Source of the DNA: Pseudomonas azotoformans
GTDB taxonomy: Bacteria > Pseudomonadota > Gammaproteobacteria > Pseudomonadales > Pseudomonadaceae
Reading direction: 5' to 3'
NCBI RefSeq assembly: GCF_900103345.1
Contig: NZ_LT629702.1
Coordinates: forward strand, 868,001 to 932,000
DNA: 64,000 nucleotides
The notes beneath the pieces are model-generated. The model had not been told where the DNA came from, did not search any database, and saw nothing but the letters and a program-made list of their open reading frames with translations. Below, one piece after another: positions 19,177 to 29,094 of the stretch. Both the position numbers and the translations under genes were made by a program. Numbering within the stretch: position 1 is the stretch's first letter; each line of letters begins with the position of its first letter.

Positions 19177-22100
19177 CGTCTTGGCCTATCCAATCTATCG
19201 AGCCCAACCGCATTTGATGCTTCTATCACTTCTTCAATGCTGTTGAACGTGGTTTTGTGGCTATATATATCGGTGATTAACTTTAAGGTGACTGGCGTAT
19301 GTGTTTGTCTTGCTGCCGAGGCACGATGATGCCCGTCAACAATATAGCGCCGTTCGTTGTGTTCGAGTATTTCAATGGGTTCGTTGATTTTGTACCCATC
19401 GCTTCGCATGCTGAGAGCAATTCTCTCAACCCGTTTGGTTGAGCGTTTGCCCTCGATGGTGTGTGTTCGAATCAAGGTTTCCGCATTAACTCCGTGGATG
19501 AGGGGAGGCGATTGAACTCCATCGTCCACATGTGCTTTTTGGGTTGGATCGTCCGCGCCTGGGATTGTCTGTAGTTTGCAGCTGTCCTCCCCGGGACAGG
19601 CACTCAGTCCTAAAGGGTCCACCCATCCCGTCGGATTGGGCACGTACTGGTAAGCATTGATCCCACCCGCCAGCTTCACCGGATCAGGCGTCAGGTAACG
19701 ACCAACATCCGGATTGTAGTAGCGATGGCGGTTGTAGTGCAGCTCGCTTTCCCGATCGAAATACTGACCCTGGAAACGCAGCGGATTGTCGACTTTTCCG
19801 ATGTCGAGGCGGGTGATTTCCCCGTAGGCACGGTAATGCGCCGACCAGACGATTTCGCCATCCGGGGCGGTGAGTTCTTGCGGGGTGCCCAAGTGGTCGA
19901 GCTGGTAGTGGTAGGCCTTGGTTTCCTTGGGGCCGAAGCCTTCCAGCAAGGCTAGCGGATGGAAGCTGTCGGGCTCATAGAGATAGCTGCGATGCCGATC
20001 CGCGTGGTGTTCGGCGATGAGTTTGTCGCCTTGCCAGAAGAACTCGGTGGTGATGCCGTCGACGGTTTTACTGATACGCCGCCCAAACGGGTCGTAGCGG
20101 TAGCTGGCGGTCTGGCCGTTGGGTTTTTTAATACCGATCAGGCGGTGCTGGCAGTCGTAGCGGTATTCGGTGACGAGTTGATGGCCTTTGCCGCGTCGTT
20201 CGCGAATCAGGTTGCCGAAGGCGTCGTAGTCGTAATGATGGTCGCCCTGGATCATCAGGCGGTTGCCGGCGACGATGTCGGGGCCGGGGCGGTTGTGCAT
20301 CAGTAGGTTGCCGGCGGGGTCGTGGCCGAAGCGTTCTTGCTCGCCTTGGGTGTGATCGGCGCGGGTGAGGCGGCTGAGTGGGTCGTAGTGGTAGCGGTGT
20401 TCGCCTTTGCGGGTGTCGAGCAGGCGGGTGAGGTTGCCGGATTTGTCGTAGTCGTAGTGGCGTCGGTAGACCGGGCCTTCGGCATCAACGATGCTCTGGT
20501 TGAACAGGCGTCCCTGGTGGTCGTGTTGGTAGTGGCTTAGCAGTTGGCCTTGTTGGCGTTGCTGTTCGCGGCCGGCCTTGAACAGGTGTGAGGTGAGTAC
20601 CGAGCCATTCAGTTCGACGGTGGCGAGGTGACCGCCTTTGTCGTGATTGAAGGTGAGGCGGTTGTTGTCTGGCAGGCGCAGGTTTTGCAGCTGGCCGCAG
20701 GCGTCGTAGCCGTAGCGCAGGGTGCCCCAGCCTTGGTGTTCGGCGGTGAGGCGGTTTTGGCTGTCGTACTCGTAGGCCAGGGACCAGTGGCCGTCTTCGA
20801 CGCCTAAGAGATTGCCTTGGCGGTCGTAGGTGTAATCGACGGTATTGCCATCGGGTAGGGTTTTTCTGACGAGGCGTCCGGCGTAATCGCGCTCGTAGCG
20901 GGTAACCAACTGACTGCCGTCATCGCCGTGTTCGGTCTTTTCCCGAAGGTTGCCGTTGAGGTCGTACACGTACGCCGTGCGCTGACCGTCAAAGCCGGTT
21001 TCCTGCTGGATCAGGCCGTTGTTGTGGTACTGGAGTCGGTAGGTCTCGCCAACTTCGTTTTCGATTTCAGTCAGCAGTAACCGCGCGTTGTCGTAGCGGT
21101 AGTTGACCTGTGTACCATCGGCATTGATGCGGCGGCTGATCAGGTGCAGGCCGTCGGCGTATTCGTAGCGGGTGACGTGCCCGAGTTCATCGCGTTCGGC
21201 GGTGATTTTTCCGTAGGGGTTGTAGCTGTATTCCCTGAACTCGCCGCCTGGCAGCACAACGCGAGTCAACCGACCCACGCTGTCCCACTGATACTGGGTC
21301 AGCCCGCCGTGTTCATCTTCCCGCGCAATCTGCCGCCCGAGATCGTCATAGCGATAACGCTTGATCCCACCATTGTGCAACTGCTCCTCAAGCAACTGCC
21401 CACGCTCGTTCCACACCAGCCGCTGACAGCTGTGATCCGGGTACCAAACTCCAATCAGCTGCCCATATTTGTTGTAGGTGTAATCGGTAACGTGACCGTC
21501 AGGATCGATCTTGCGAATGACATCGCCCTGGTCATTGCGCTCATACTTCCAAACCGCCTGACCCCGCCTTACAACCCGTACGAACCCATTGTCATGTTCG
21601 TAGGTCTTCGGCTCATCGTCCCCCGGAAACACCGCCACCAAGCGCCCGGCTTCGTCGTACTGATACGCCGTGATCGCTCCTAGCGGATCCTGCTCAACCG
21701 TCAGCCGGCCTTTTTCATCGTAGGATTTGAAATGCTCGGCCCCGTCAGGATCGACCCGCTGCACCAGTCGCGCCCGCTGGTCATGCACGTAGACTTCCTG
21801 GCTACCATCGGCGTTAAACACCGTGACCTGGCCGTTGTCATCCCAGGCATAACGCGTGTCCATCTGCGAGAAGCTGGCCCAATGCCGCACACACCGCGCC
21901 GCCTTGCCAGACCGTTCCCACTCCCAGAAGAAACTCGCCCCACCGGCCAAACCGCGCTCAAGAATGACGTGCTGCTCGTCGTACCGATAAACCTCGCTTT
22001 CACCGACCGCATTGGTCGCTGAAACCAGTCGTCCCAGGTCGTCATAGGTGTAGGAAACAACGGTCTGCTCCGTCACCCAAACAAACGGACCCTCATCCAG

Positions 22101-23798
22101 AACGCGATGAATCTGGTAATCCACCGCCACAATCCGACCCGACGCATACCGCAAGAACAGCGAGCGCCCGACGCCGTTATCCACCCGCTCAACACGCCCC
22201 AGAAAATCCCGGGAAATGCGCAGGCGGTTGTCATACGCGTCGCTGATCGCTGTCAGCACACCGTCGCGGAAGTGGTAGAAACGTGACGCTTGGGCCAGCA
22301 CCAGTTCATCAGGCACAGCACCCAAATAGATTGCGGCTTCGGCCAGACTGTTGGTGATCGCAGGTCGAGAGGCAGTCGGCAAGGGCAGGGTGGTCGACCG
22401 ATTCTCATGATCGGTCCACACCACCGCATCACCCACAACCACCAGCCGATGCGCCAGCGCGTGACTCCAACCAAACCCCAGCCCGACATCCACTTCCACC
22501 GCACTGGTGCGATACAACCGGGTCCACTCAAACGGCAAGATCCCGTCCAGCGTCCCATCGGTGAGGGTCAGCAATTCCTCGCCGGTAACCATCGACACCG
22601 GGCAACCGTTAGTGGCGGTCTTGTCCGCAGGCGCCGCCGCATCCCCATTCGGGTTTCGAGCAGAAGCCGGCACATCATCCACATGTTCTTTCTGCTTCAG
22701 CACCGCGTTCTGCCGCGCCTTCCAGCGTATCTGCATCGTGCCTTGCTTGAGCCCGCCGACTACCCCGCGAACCGCCACCGCCTTGTAGCGATCCACCGCC
22801 TGCATGAACTTGGTCAGAATCGCCAACAGGCCCTTAACAAAACCCACCGCCGCCTCAAGAATCGCCGCTCCATACTTGACCAACCGCAAGCTCAGATACG
22901 CCACACCCGCCGCCGGCAAGGCGATGGTCAACACGGCGCCAATCACCAGGTCAATCAGCAGCGACACCACAAACCCTGCTGCTACCTCGGCCATCTCACC
23001 GGGGGGTAATGCGTCCAGCCAGAGCATTGCCGTACGTACCATCAGGTACAGCGCCGCCTCGTCACTGGCGAGCAACATCGCCTGTTCCATGACCTTCGGC
23101 GTGTCGGTGGCGATTTGCGCCAACCTGGCGGCCTGCTCACCCAACTGCTCAACGAACGCCAACGGGTCTTCAAGAATTGCCTGCACCAGCTTGATGCTGT
23201 CCCACACGTCGCGAATCGCCGCCCAACTGCCCGCCAATAAACCGCTGCCAATTGCACTGGCGGTCGAGCGCTCCCAATGCGGTTTAAAGCCAGACCACTG
23301 CTCCCGAAGCCACTGCTGCAGATCCCCCATCAACCCGTCGTAGGAGGCAAACAACGCGTCGACTTGCTCGCTGGAAACACCGCCCTGCACCCGCACCTGA
23401 TAGCGCCCACCCGCCGCGCAGTGATGTGAGCCCTTACCCTGTTCATCCAGCATGATTACTCTGGAACTGCCGTCATCCAGGCCGATGACCTCAACCGGGA
23501 TATTGCCGATTGGTACGTCATATACCGACTCGAACTTGCTCTCGATCTTCAGTTCACCGCCCATCGGGCAGCGGGTCACGGTCGAAAAGTCAGTGTCGGA
23601 AAGGCTCACCGAACGCTGCGAATCGCCAACCCGCAATACCCGGTCAATCCCCAGCAACGACGGCATGTCAGCCGCATGACTCAGCGAATCCAGCGCACGC
23701 GAATACCAGGCGTTCATCTGCTGGCGATAACTCACCAGGCTCTGATGAAAGCCGTCCAGTTCCATTTCGATCAGGGCAATGTGGGAAGCGTTGGTCAT
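19173..23798 (-). CDS. RHS-repeat polymorphic toxin with C-terminal ParB-like nuclease domain
   Basis: 1541 aa from the ATG at 23798. Layout: an N-terminal domain of about 270 residues; hydrophobic segments (VVSLLIDLVIGAVLTIALPAAGV and following); a DUF6531-like junction (GCPVSMVTGEELLTLTDG..LPFEWTRLYRT); about 800 residues of YD/RHS repeats (many YRYD..GR motifs); the RHS-associated core (RFQGQYFDRESELHYNRHRYYNPDVGRYLTPDP); and the autocleavage motif P-x4-DPLGL. The 143-residue tip (19176-19604) carries INEPIEILEHNERRYIVDGHHRASAA, a ParB/sulfiredoxin-fold signature seen in nuclease toxins. No PAAR motif, VgrG or EagR gene is near, so the delivery system (T6SS is usual) is not shown. The tip is AT-richer than the body. 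Confidence 0.9.
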   Translation of the reverse strand: MTNASHIALIEMELDGFHQSLVSYRQQMNAWYSRALDSLSHAADMPSLLGIDRVLRVGDSQRSVSLSDTDFSTVTRCPMGGELKIESKFESVYDVPIGNIPVEVIGLDDGSSRVIMLDEQGKGSHHCAAGGRYQVRVQGGVSSEQVDALFASYDGLMGDLQQWLREQWSGFKPHWERSTASAIGSGLLAGSWAAIRDVWDSIKLVQAILEDPLAFVEQLGEQAARLAQIATDTPKVMEQAMLLASDEAALYLMVRTAMLWLDALPPGEMAEVAAGFVVSLLIDLVIGAVLTIALPAAGVAYLSLRLVKYGAAILEAAVGFVKGLLAILTKFMQAVDRYKAVAVRGVVGGLKQGTMQIRWKARQNAVLKQKEHVDDVPASARNPNGDAAAPADKTATNGCPVSMVTGEELLTLTDGTLDGILPFEWTRLYRTSAVEVDVGLGFGWSHALAHRLVVVGDAVVWTDHENRSTTLPLPTASRPAITNSLAEAAIYLGAVPDELVLAQASRFYHFRDGVLTAISDAYDNRLRISRDFLGRVERVDNGVGRSLFLRYASGRIVAVDYQIHRVLDEGPFVWVTEQTVVSYTYDDLGRLVSATNAVGESEVYRYDEQHVILERGLAGGASFFWEWERSGKAARCVRHWASFSQMDTRYAWDDNGQVTVFNADGSQEVYVHDQRARLVQRVDPDGAEHFKSYDEKGRLTVEQDPLGAITAYQYDEAGRLVAVFPGDDEPKTYEHDNGFVRVVRRGQAVWKYERNDQGDVIRKIDPDGHVTDYTYNKYGQLIGVWYPDHSCQRLVWNERGQLLEEQLHNGGIKRYRYDDLGRQIAREDEHGGLTQYQWDSVGRLTRVVLPGGEFREYSYNPYGKITAERDELGHVTRYEYADGLHLISRRINADGTQVNYRYDNARLLLTEIENEVGETYRLQYHNNGLIQQETGFDGQRTAYVYDLNGNLREKTEHGDDGSQLVTRYERDYAGRLVRKTLPDGNTVDYTYDRQGNLLGVEDGHWSLAYEYDSQNRLTAEHQGWGTLRYGYDACGQLQNLRLPDNNRLTFNHDKGGHLATVELNGSVLTSHLFKAGREQQRQQGQLLSHYQHDHQGRLFNQSIVDAEGPVYRRHYDYDKSGNLTRLLDTRKGEHRYHYDPLSRLTRADHTQGEQERFGHDPAGNLLMHNRPGPDIVAGNRLMIQGDHHYDYDAFGNLIRERRGKGHQLVTEYRYDCQHRLIGIKKPNGQTASYRYDPFGRRISKTVDGITTEFFWQGDKLIAEHHADRHRSYLYEPDSFHPLALLEGFGPKETKAYHYQLDHLGTPQELTAPDGEIVWSAHYRAYGEITRLDIGKVDNPLRFQGQYFDRESELHYNRHRYYNPDVGRYLTPDPVKLAGGINAYQYVPNPTGWVDPLGLSACPGEDSCKLQTIPGADDPTQKAHVDDGVQSPPLIHGVNAETLIRTHTIEGKRSTKRVERIALSMRSDGYKINEPIEILEHNERRYIVDGHHRASAARQTHTPVTLKLITDIYSHKTTFNSIEEVIEASNAVGLDRLDRPRR

Positions 23799-24051
23799 CC
23801 GTGACGTCTCGGCAAAGGGCAAGGCGTCGGAGCATGCCCCAGCAAAAAGCGGCTGGATGAACGGTTGGAAAATTCAGAAAGAGCCCACTACGCAGGGGAA
23901 AAAACCGCGAAAAGTCAGCCCAAAGTGCTACACGGAAAAGCGATAAACCTGATTGCAGAATTGCCCGCCAAATAAAAATCGCTCGCATCCTTGCCCGATT
24001 CCCCGACATGGCCGTCATGGTTAATAGAACCTCCCTTACGCAGGATTTCCC

Positions 24052-26553
24052 ATGTCGCGCCTTGCTCCTCCCTTGCACCCACTGGCCCTGTCAGTGGCGA
24101 TGGCTTTTGCCGCCGTACCGTTGCTGACCGTCCAGTCCTCCTATGCCGAAGAGAGCAGCAGCGCGTTGCGCCGTTTCTCGATCCCTGCCGGTGACCTGAG
24201 CCAGGCGCTCAACAACCTCGCCGAACAGGCGGGCCTGGTGCTGGCCTTCGATGCAGGCCTGACCCGGGGCAAACGCAGCAAGGGGTTGAGCGGGCAATAC
24301 GACACTGACGTGGCACTGAGCCAATTGCTCGCCGGCAGCGGCCTGCAAGCCTTGAAGATTTCCGCCGACCGCTACCGCCTCGAAGCCATCCCGGATAACG
24401 GTGGGGCCATGGAACTGCAGGCCACCACCATCAGTGGCGCGTATCAGGCCGAAAGCCCGACCGGGCCGGTGGCCGGTTATGTGGCCACGCGCAGTTTGTC
24501 GGGGACCAAGACTGACACCGCGCTGATCGAAACCCCGCAGTCGATTTCCATCGTCACCAAAGACCAGATGCGTGCGCAAAACGCCGAGAGCCTCAACCAG
24601 ATCCTGCGTTACAGCGCCGCCGTCATCCCGGAAACCCGTGGCGCCACTGCGTCGCGCCTTGACCAACTGACTATCCGCGGTTTCTCCCCGGCCACTTACC
24701 TCGATGGCCTGCGCATGCCGTCGAGCCGTGACGCGCTGCCGCAGAAAGACGCCTTTGACCTGGAACGCGTGGAAGTGCTGCGCGGCCCGGCGTCGGTGCT
24801 GTACGGCCAGGGCACGCCGAGCGGGGTGATCAACATGGTCAGCAAGCGCCCGTTGGATACGCCGTTTCATGAAGTCGGCGTGGAATACGGCACCTTCAAC
24901 AAGAAGCGCACCACCTTCGACTTGAGCGGCCCGCTGGATGATCAGGGCGTGTATTCCTACCGCGTGGCCGGGCTTTTCGACGATGCCGATGGGCAAGTGG
25001 AACACACCGAGACGCGCCGTCAGTCATTGTCCAGCGCCTTTACCTGGCGCCCGGACGACACCACTTCGCTGACCCTGCTCGGGCATTTCCAGAAGGACCC
25101 CAAGGGTGCGTCCTATGGCTCGGTGCCGGCCTGGGGCTCGGTACTGCACAGCCCGACCGGGCGCAGCATCGATGTGGATTTCTACGATGGCGAGAAGAAC
25201 TTCGAGAAAAGCGACCGCGAGTACTACTCCATCGGCTGGGCGTTCGAGCATCACTTCGATGACGTCTGGACCGTGCGCCAGAATGCACGTTACCTGCGCA
25301 GTGAAGGCCAGTACCGCAGCCTCTACAGCAACTACCTGATGGCGGATTACCGCACCATCCGCCGCTCGACCATCGCCAGCGATGTCGACCTGGATGCCTA
25401 CACCCTCGACAATCAACTGCAGGCCAAATTCGACACCGGCCCGTTGCAGCACACTTTGTTGATGGGCCTCGACTACCAGAACACCAGCACCGACACCAAG
25501 TCCGGCTCCGGCGTGTACACCGCCGGCCCGACCCTGGATATTTTCAACCCGGTCTATGGCGCGGCTGTCCCGGTGCCGGCCTACACCACCGACGGCACTT
25601 CGCGCAGCGAACAGACCGGGGTGTACCTGCAAGAGCAGATGAAGTGGGATAAGTGGGTGCTGCTGCTGGGCGGTCGCTATGACTGGGCCAGCACCGATAA
25701 CAGTACCCAGACCATCAGCACGGGGGCCAAGAGCAAGTCGTCCCTGGACAGCAAGGCGTTTACCGGTCGTATCGGCCTGGTCTACCTCTTCGACAATGGC
25801 CTTGCGCCGTATGCGAGTTATGCGGAGTCGTTCAACCCGCAATCGGGCACCGGCTACGGCGGTTCGGTGTTCAAGCCGACCGAAGGCAAGCAGTACGAAA
25901 TCGGCATCAAGTACCAGCCGCCGGGCAGCAACAGCTTTATCACCGCGGCTATCTTCGACCTGCGTCAGACCAACGTGCTCACCACCGACCCGGACCCCAC
26001 CCACCTGTGCGGCACCGGGCGCTGCCAGAGCCAGGACGGTGAAGTGCAATCCCGTGGCTTCGAGCTGGAAGGCAAGGCCAGCCTCAACGATAACCTCGAC
26101 ATCACAGCGGCCTACGCATACCTGGACAACCGCATCAGCAAATCCAACAACACTGTGCGCTATGCGCCCATCAGCGATATCGGCGTAGGCCCGGCCATCG
26201 CCGCCGAAGGCACCACCACCTACGGCGTGCCGCGCCACACCGCCTCGGCGTGGGCTGACTACACCTTCCACGACGGCCACCTCAAGGGCTTCGGCGCGGG
26301 TGCGGGCACGCGTTATGTCGGGTCTTCCTGGGGCGATACCGCCAACACCCTCAAGGTGCCGGGCTACACCTTGTTCGATGCGGCGGTGCACTACGACATC
26401 CCCAATATCACCAGCCTCAAGGACAACCTGCGCCTGGCGCTCAATGCCACCAACCTGGCGAATAAAGAGTATGTCGCGTCCTGCTACTCCTATTCGTGGT
26501 GCTGGTATGGCTCGCAGCGCACTGTGCAGGCGAGTGCAACCTACCAGTGGTGA
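24052..26553 (+). CDS. TonB-dependent ferrisiderophore receptor with STN signalling domain (FhuA/FiuA-like)
   Basis: 833 aa. Signal peptide about 1-33; STN domain about 40-110 (RRFSIPAGDLSQALNNLAEQAGLVLAFD); plug with ETPQSISIVTKDQM, TIRGFSPATYLDG and VEVLRGPASVLYGQGTPSGVINMVSK; barrel ending in CYSYSWCWYGSQRTVQASATYQW. The paired Cys near the C-terminus recall hydroxamate receptors of the FhuA/FiuA group. An STN domain normally talks to a FecR-type anti-sigma, but no such gene is adjacent. CAGGA precedes the ATG. No convincing Fur box was found in the 253-bp upstream gap. Ligand is inferred. Confidence 0.88.
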   Translation: MSRLAPPLHPLALSVAMAFAAVPLLTVQSSYAEESSSALRRFSIPAGDLSQALNNLAEQAGLVLAFDAGLTRGKRSKGLSGQYDTDVALSQLLAGSGLQALKISADRYRLEAIPDNGGAMELQATTISGAYQAESPTGPVAGYVATRSLSGTKTDTALIETPQSISIVTKDQMRAQNAESLNQILRYSAAVIPETRGATASRLDQLTIRGFSPATYLDGLRMPSSRDALPQKDAFDLERVEVLRGPASVLYGQGTPSGVINMVSKRPLDTPFHEVGVEYGTFNKKRTTFDLSGPLDDQGVYSYRVAGLFDDADGQVEHTETRRQSLSSAFTWRPDDTTSLTLLGHFQKDPKGASYGSVPAWGSVLHSPTGRSIDVDFYDGEKNFEKSDREYYSIGWAFEHHFDDVWTVRQNARYLRSEGQYRSLYSNYLMADYRTIRRSTIASDVDLDAYTLDNQLQAKFDTGPLQHTLLMGLDYQNTSTDTKSGSGVYTAGPTLDIFNPVYGAAVPVPAYTTDGTSRSEQTGVYLQEQMKWDKWVLLLGGRYDWASTDNSTQTISTGAKSKSSLDSKAFTGRIGLVYLFDNGLAPYASYAESFNPQSGTGYGGSVFKPTEGKQYEIGIKYQPPGSNSFITAAIFDLRQTNVLTTDPDPTHLCGTGRCQSQDGEVQSRGFELEGKASLNDNLDITAAYAYLDNRISKSNNTVRYAPISDIGVGPAIAAEGTTTYGVPRHTASAWADYTFHDGHLKGFGAGAGTRYVGSSWGDTANTLKVPGYTLFDAAVHYDIPNITSLKDNLRLALNATNLANKEYVASCYSYSWCWYGSQRTVQASATYQW

Positions 26554-26633
26554 TAAGGCAATTTAATGGCCCCCTTGTAACCAAATCCTCGCCAGAATCG
26601 CTTTTATTTTCAGGTGGTTAGGTGAGGATGCAA

Positions 26634-26963
26634 ATGCGCACTGTTGGAATCATGCTGATCGTCTGCTCCCTGGCCGGCTGCGCGGCTGCCGTGCAGGCAC
26701 GGGAGCTGCGCGAGGGTGACAAGTATATGTGCAGTTGGGGCGCCGGCACCGCCGCCAGGGCCCAGGAGTTGAAACTGTCGGGGGTGTCGCTGTACGCGGC
26801 GCGGCAGAAGATCCAGAGCATGAAGTTCAACAAGTCCTGGATGCGCATGATGGCCATGGGCATCACCGAACAGACCTACGACAGCCGTTCGCGGCTCAAA
26901 CCCGAGGCGATTCGCCAGGGTTTCTATCAGGATTGCGTGCGCTACAAGGTCGCACGCAAATAA
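26634..26963 (+). CDS. small putative lipoprotein, 109 aa
   Basis: Lipoprotein signal MRTVGIMLIVCSLAGC with lipobox LAGC (Cys16), then a short periplasmic domain with two more Cys (MCSWGAGTAARAQELKL.., QDCVRYKVARK) that could form a disulfide. GAGG 6 bp upstream supports the ATG at 26634; GTG 26622 and ATG 26628 are alternatives. Family not recognised. Confidence 0.7.
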   Translation: MRTVGIMLIVCSLAGCAAAVQARELREGDKYMCSWGAGTAARAQELKLSGVSLYAARQKIQSMKFNKSWMRMMAMGITEQTYDSRSRLKPEAIRQGFYQDCVRYKVARK

Positions 26964-26967
26964 CCCC

Positions 26968-27867
26968 TCAGCGCGACAGTGGCGAGCTGGCGTCCTCCTG
27001 GAAATACATCTTCGCCGTTTCAATAAACCGTCGATTGGCCTGGGATAGGTACTCATTGGCGCGCCAGCACAGGTTGAAGTGCATGAACTGCGCCGGCTCG
27101 AACGACACGCCCACCAACCCGGGCTCCTGCTGCTGAACCGAGCGCAGCAGGGTGGACACGCCCATGCCGCTGCGGGTGGCGGTGATCACCAGCGGAACAA
27201 AGTTGCTTTCGAGGGCAATGTCGAAACGTACGCGGGCGTTGCTGCAAAAGGCCTCCAGCAGGTGGCGTTGCAGGAAGGTGTTGTCGAACACCAGCATCGG
27301 TTCGCCTTGCAGCTGTTGCGCCGGGATGGACGCGGCGCCCGCCAGCGGGTGCTGCTCGGCCATGCACAGCACCATCTCGTCACTGCCGAGCAACACCGAC
27401 TCCCATCCCGGGTCCACCCGCCGCGACTCCAGCAACGCCACGTCGATATCCCGTGTGGCCAGGCGCTCGTTGATGTCGTCGGCGCTGCCTTCCACCACAT
27501 GCATGGCAATGCCGGGGTACTGGGCACGGAACTGCATCAACAGTTCGGGAATATGCCGGATGCCATACATCGGCGGCACGCCGACGCGGATTTCGCCGCT
27601 GTGCAACTGCGTCAGGTCCTGCAGTTCACGTCGGGCACCGGCCAGGCCTTGCAGGCAGGCTTCGGCCCGCGCCAGGAACAGTTGGCCTTCGGCTGTCACG
27701 CTGATTTGCCGCGTGGCGCGGTTGAACAGGGCCACGCCCAATTCATCCTCCAGCCGACTCACTGCCATGCTCAGCGCCGGCTGTGCAACGTGCAACGCCT
27801 GGGCCGCCTTGGTGAAGCTGCCTTGGCGAGCGATCTCGACGCAATACTCCAGCGCTTTCAGGTTCAT
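26968..27867 (-). CDS. LysR-family transcriptional regulator
   Basis: 299 aa. The N-terminal winged helix (LEYCVEIARQGSFTKAAQALHVAQPALSMAVSRLE) and a LysR substrate-binding domain (GEIRVGVPPMYGIRHIPELL..) are complete. The frame is open far upstream, but MNLKALEYC at 27867 gives the canonical LysR N-terminus (27879 is also possible). It is divergent from the AbrB-type transporter gene, its likely target, with about 110 bp between them. Confidence 0.88.
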   Translation of the reverse strand: MNLKALEYCVEIARQGSFTKAAQALHVAQPALSMAVSRLEDELGVALFNRATRQISVTAEGQLFLARAEACLQGLAGARRELQDLTQLHSGEIRVGVPPMYGIRHIPELLMQFRAQYPGIAMHVVEGSADDINERLATRDIDVALLESRRVDPGWESVLLGSDEMVLCMAEQHPLAGAASIPAQQLQGEPMLVFDNTFLQRHLLEAFCSNARVRFDIALESNFVPLVITATRSGMGVSTLLRSVQQQEPGLVGVSFEPAQFMHFNLCWRANEYLSQANRRFIETAKMYFQEDASSPLSR

Positions 27868-27976
27868 ACGATCTCGCATAACAAAGGGTGATGGTTTGCT
27901 TAACAAATGGATATTTTCTGTGATGAAGGCAAGTCTATAACCTGTCGGCATTCTTCTCCATGCCGAGCGCCCCAAG

Positions 27977-29029
27977 ATGCCCAACCTGCGCCAATACTGG
28001 TTCATCACTCTGATCGTCGGTGCTGTGGGTGGCAGCCTTGCCAGTTGGGCGGGATGGCCACTGCCCTGGGTGATCGGTGCGCTGGTCGCCGTGATGCTGA
28101 CCCGTTGCGCCGGTGGTCTTGTGCCGGAAATCCCCCATGGTCGCCAAGCCGGGCAACTCATCGTGGCGGTCGCCATCGGCTGTCATTTCACCCTGCCGGT
28201 GATGCAGCAGGTGGCGGCTCACCTCGGGCTGATCGTCACGGCGGTGCTGCTGACACTGGTGCTGGCGCAGTGTTCGGTACTGATCCTGCACCGCTGGGGT
28301 GTGCCTTTCGGCACGGCGTTCTTTGCCTTGATGCCGGCCAACTCCAGCGAGATGGTGCACCTGGGCCGCGAACGCCAGGCGGACACCAGCTTTATCGCTG
28401 CTGCCCATAGCCTCCGGCTGCTGCTGATTCTGTTGACGGTGCCTGCCGTCGCCACCTTCGGCATGCCCGCGGTGGCGGCCCGTGTGCCATTGCCAGTGAT
28501 CTGGCCGTGGCTGATCTTTATCCTGGCGATGGGCTGGTTGGCGGCTCTGGGTTTCAAACAATGCAAGCTCCCCAACCCCTGGACGTTCGGGCCGTTCCTG
28601 ATCTGCGCGGTGGGGGTGGGCTGTAATCATTTGTCGATGAGCATGCCGGGTTGGCTCAGTGGCAGCGGGCAGGTGTTGATCGGCTGTGCACTGGGCGCCG
28701 GGTTTGACCGCGGTTTCATGCGCCGCGCACCGGGCCTGCTGGGCAAGGTACTGCTGTTATTGAGCGCTTCGCTGATCGCTACGGCGCTGGCCGCCTGGGC
28801 GCTTGGTGCCGGGTTGCGCATGCCCTGGCTGTCCCTGGCGCTGGGCATGATGCCCGGCAGCGCGCCGGAAATGAGCCTCACCGCCGAGGCCCTGGGCCTA
28901 GCCGTGACACTGGTGACGGCGATGCAGGTGATCCGCATGCTGCTGATCCAGGCGGCGTGTTTGCCGCTGTATCGCCTACTGAACCGGGAACCTCAGGCGC
29001 AAGCACCGGCCAGTACAAAATCTGCGTAA
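27977..29029 (+). CDS. AbrB family putative transporter
   Basis: 350 aa integral membrane protein with about ten helices, in two internal repeats (WPLPWVIGALVAVMLTRC and NPWTFGPFLICAVGVG; FFALMPANSSEMVHLG and ALGMMPGSAPEMSLTAEALG). The repeated MPG/MPA-x-SEM motifs identify the AbrB/putative ammonia-monooxygenase family, now regarded as a membrane regulator or transporter of unknown substrate. It is divergent from the LysR gene and followed 65 bp later by an FAH-family enzyme. Confidence 0.85.
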   Translation: MPNLRQYWFITLIVGAVGGSLASWAGWPLPWVIGALVAVMLTRCAGGLVPEIPHGRQAGQLIVAVAIGCHFTLPVMQQVAAHLGLIVTAVLLTLVLAQCSVLILHRWGVPFGTAFFALMPANSSEMVHLGRERQADTSFIAAAHSLRLLLILLTVPAVATFGMPAVAARVPLPVIWPWLIFILAMGWLAALGFKQCKLPNPWTFGPFLICAVGVGCNHLSMSMPGWLSGSGQVLIGCALGAGFDRGFMRRAPGLLGKVLLLLSASLIATALAAWALGAGLRMPWLSLALGMMPGSAPEMSLTAEALGLAVTLVTAMQVIRMLLIQAACLPLYRLLNREPQAQAPASTKSA

Positions 29030-29094
29030 GCCTGTCCAACTTTTCCTCGGCGGCCCTGGCCATACTGGCGCCAGGTAAACTCGAGGCACAGGCC

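Noticed and set aside
19605..22700. Internal near-repeats in the RHS gene considered as tandem DNA repeats
   Set aside because: They are degenerate at DNA level and reflect protein YD repeats of an RHS beta-cage.
23799..24051. Fur box before the STN-type receptor
   Set aside because: No 19-mer gives a convincing match by eye; left unreported.
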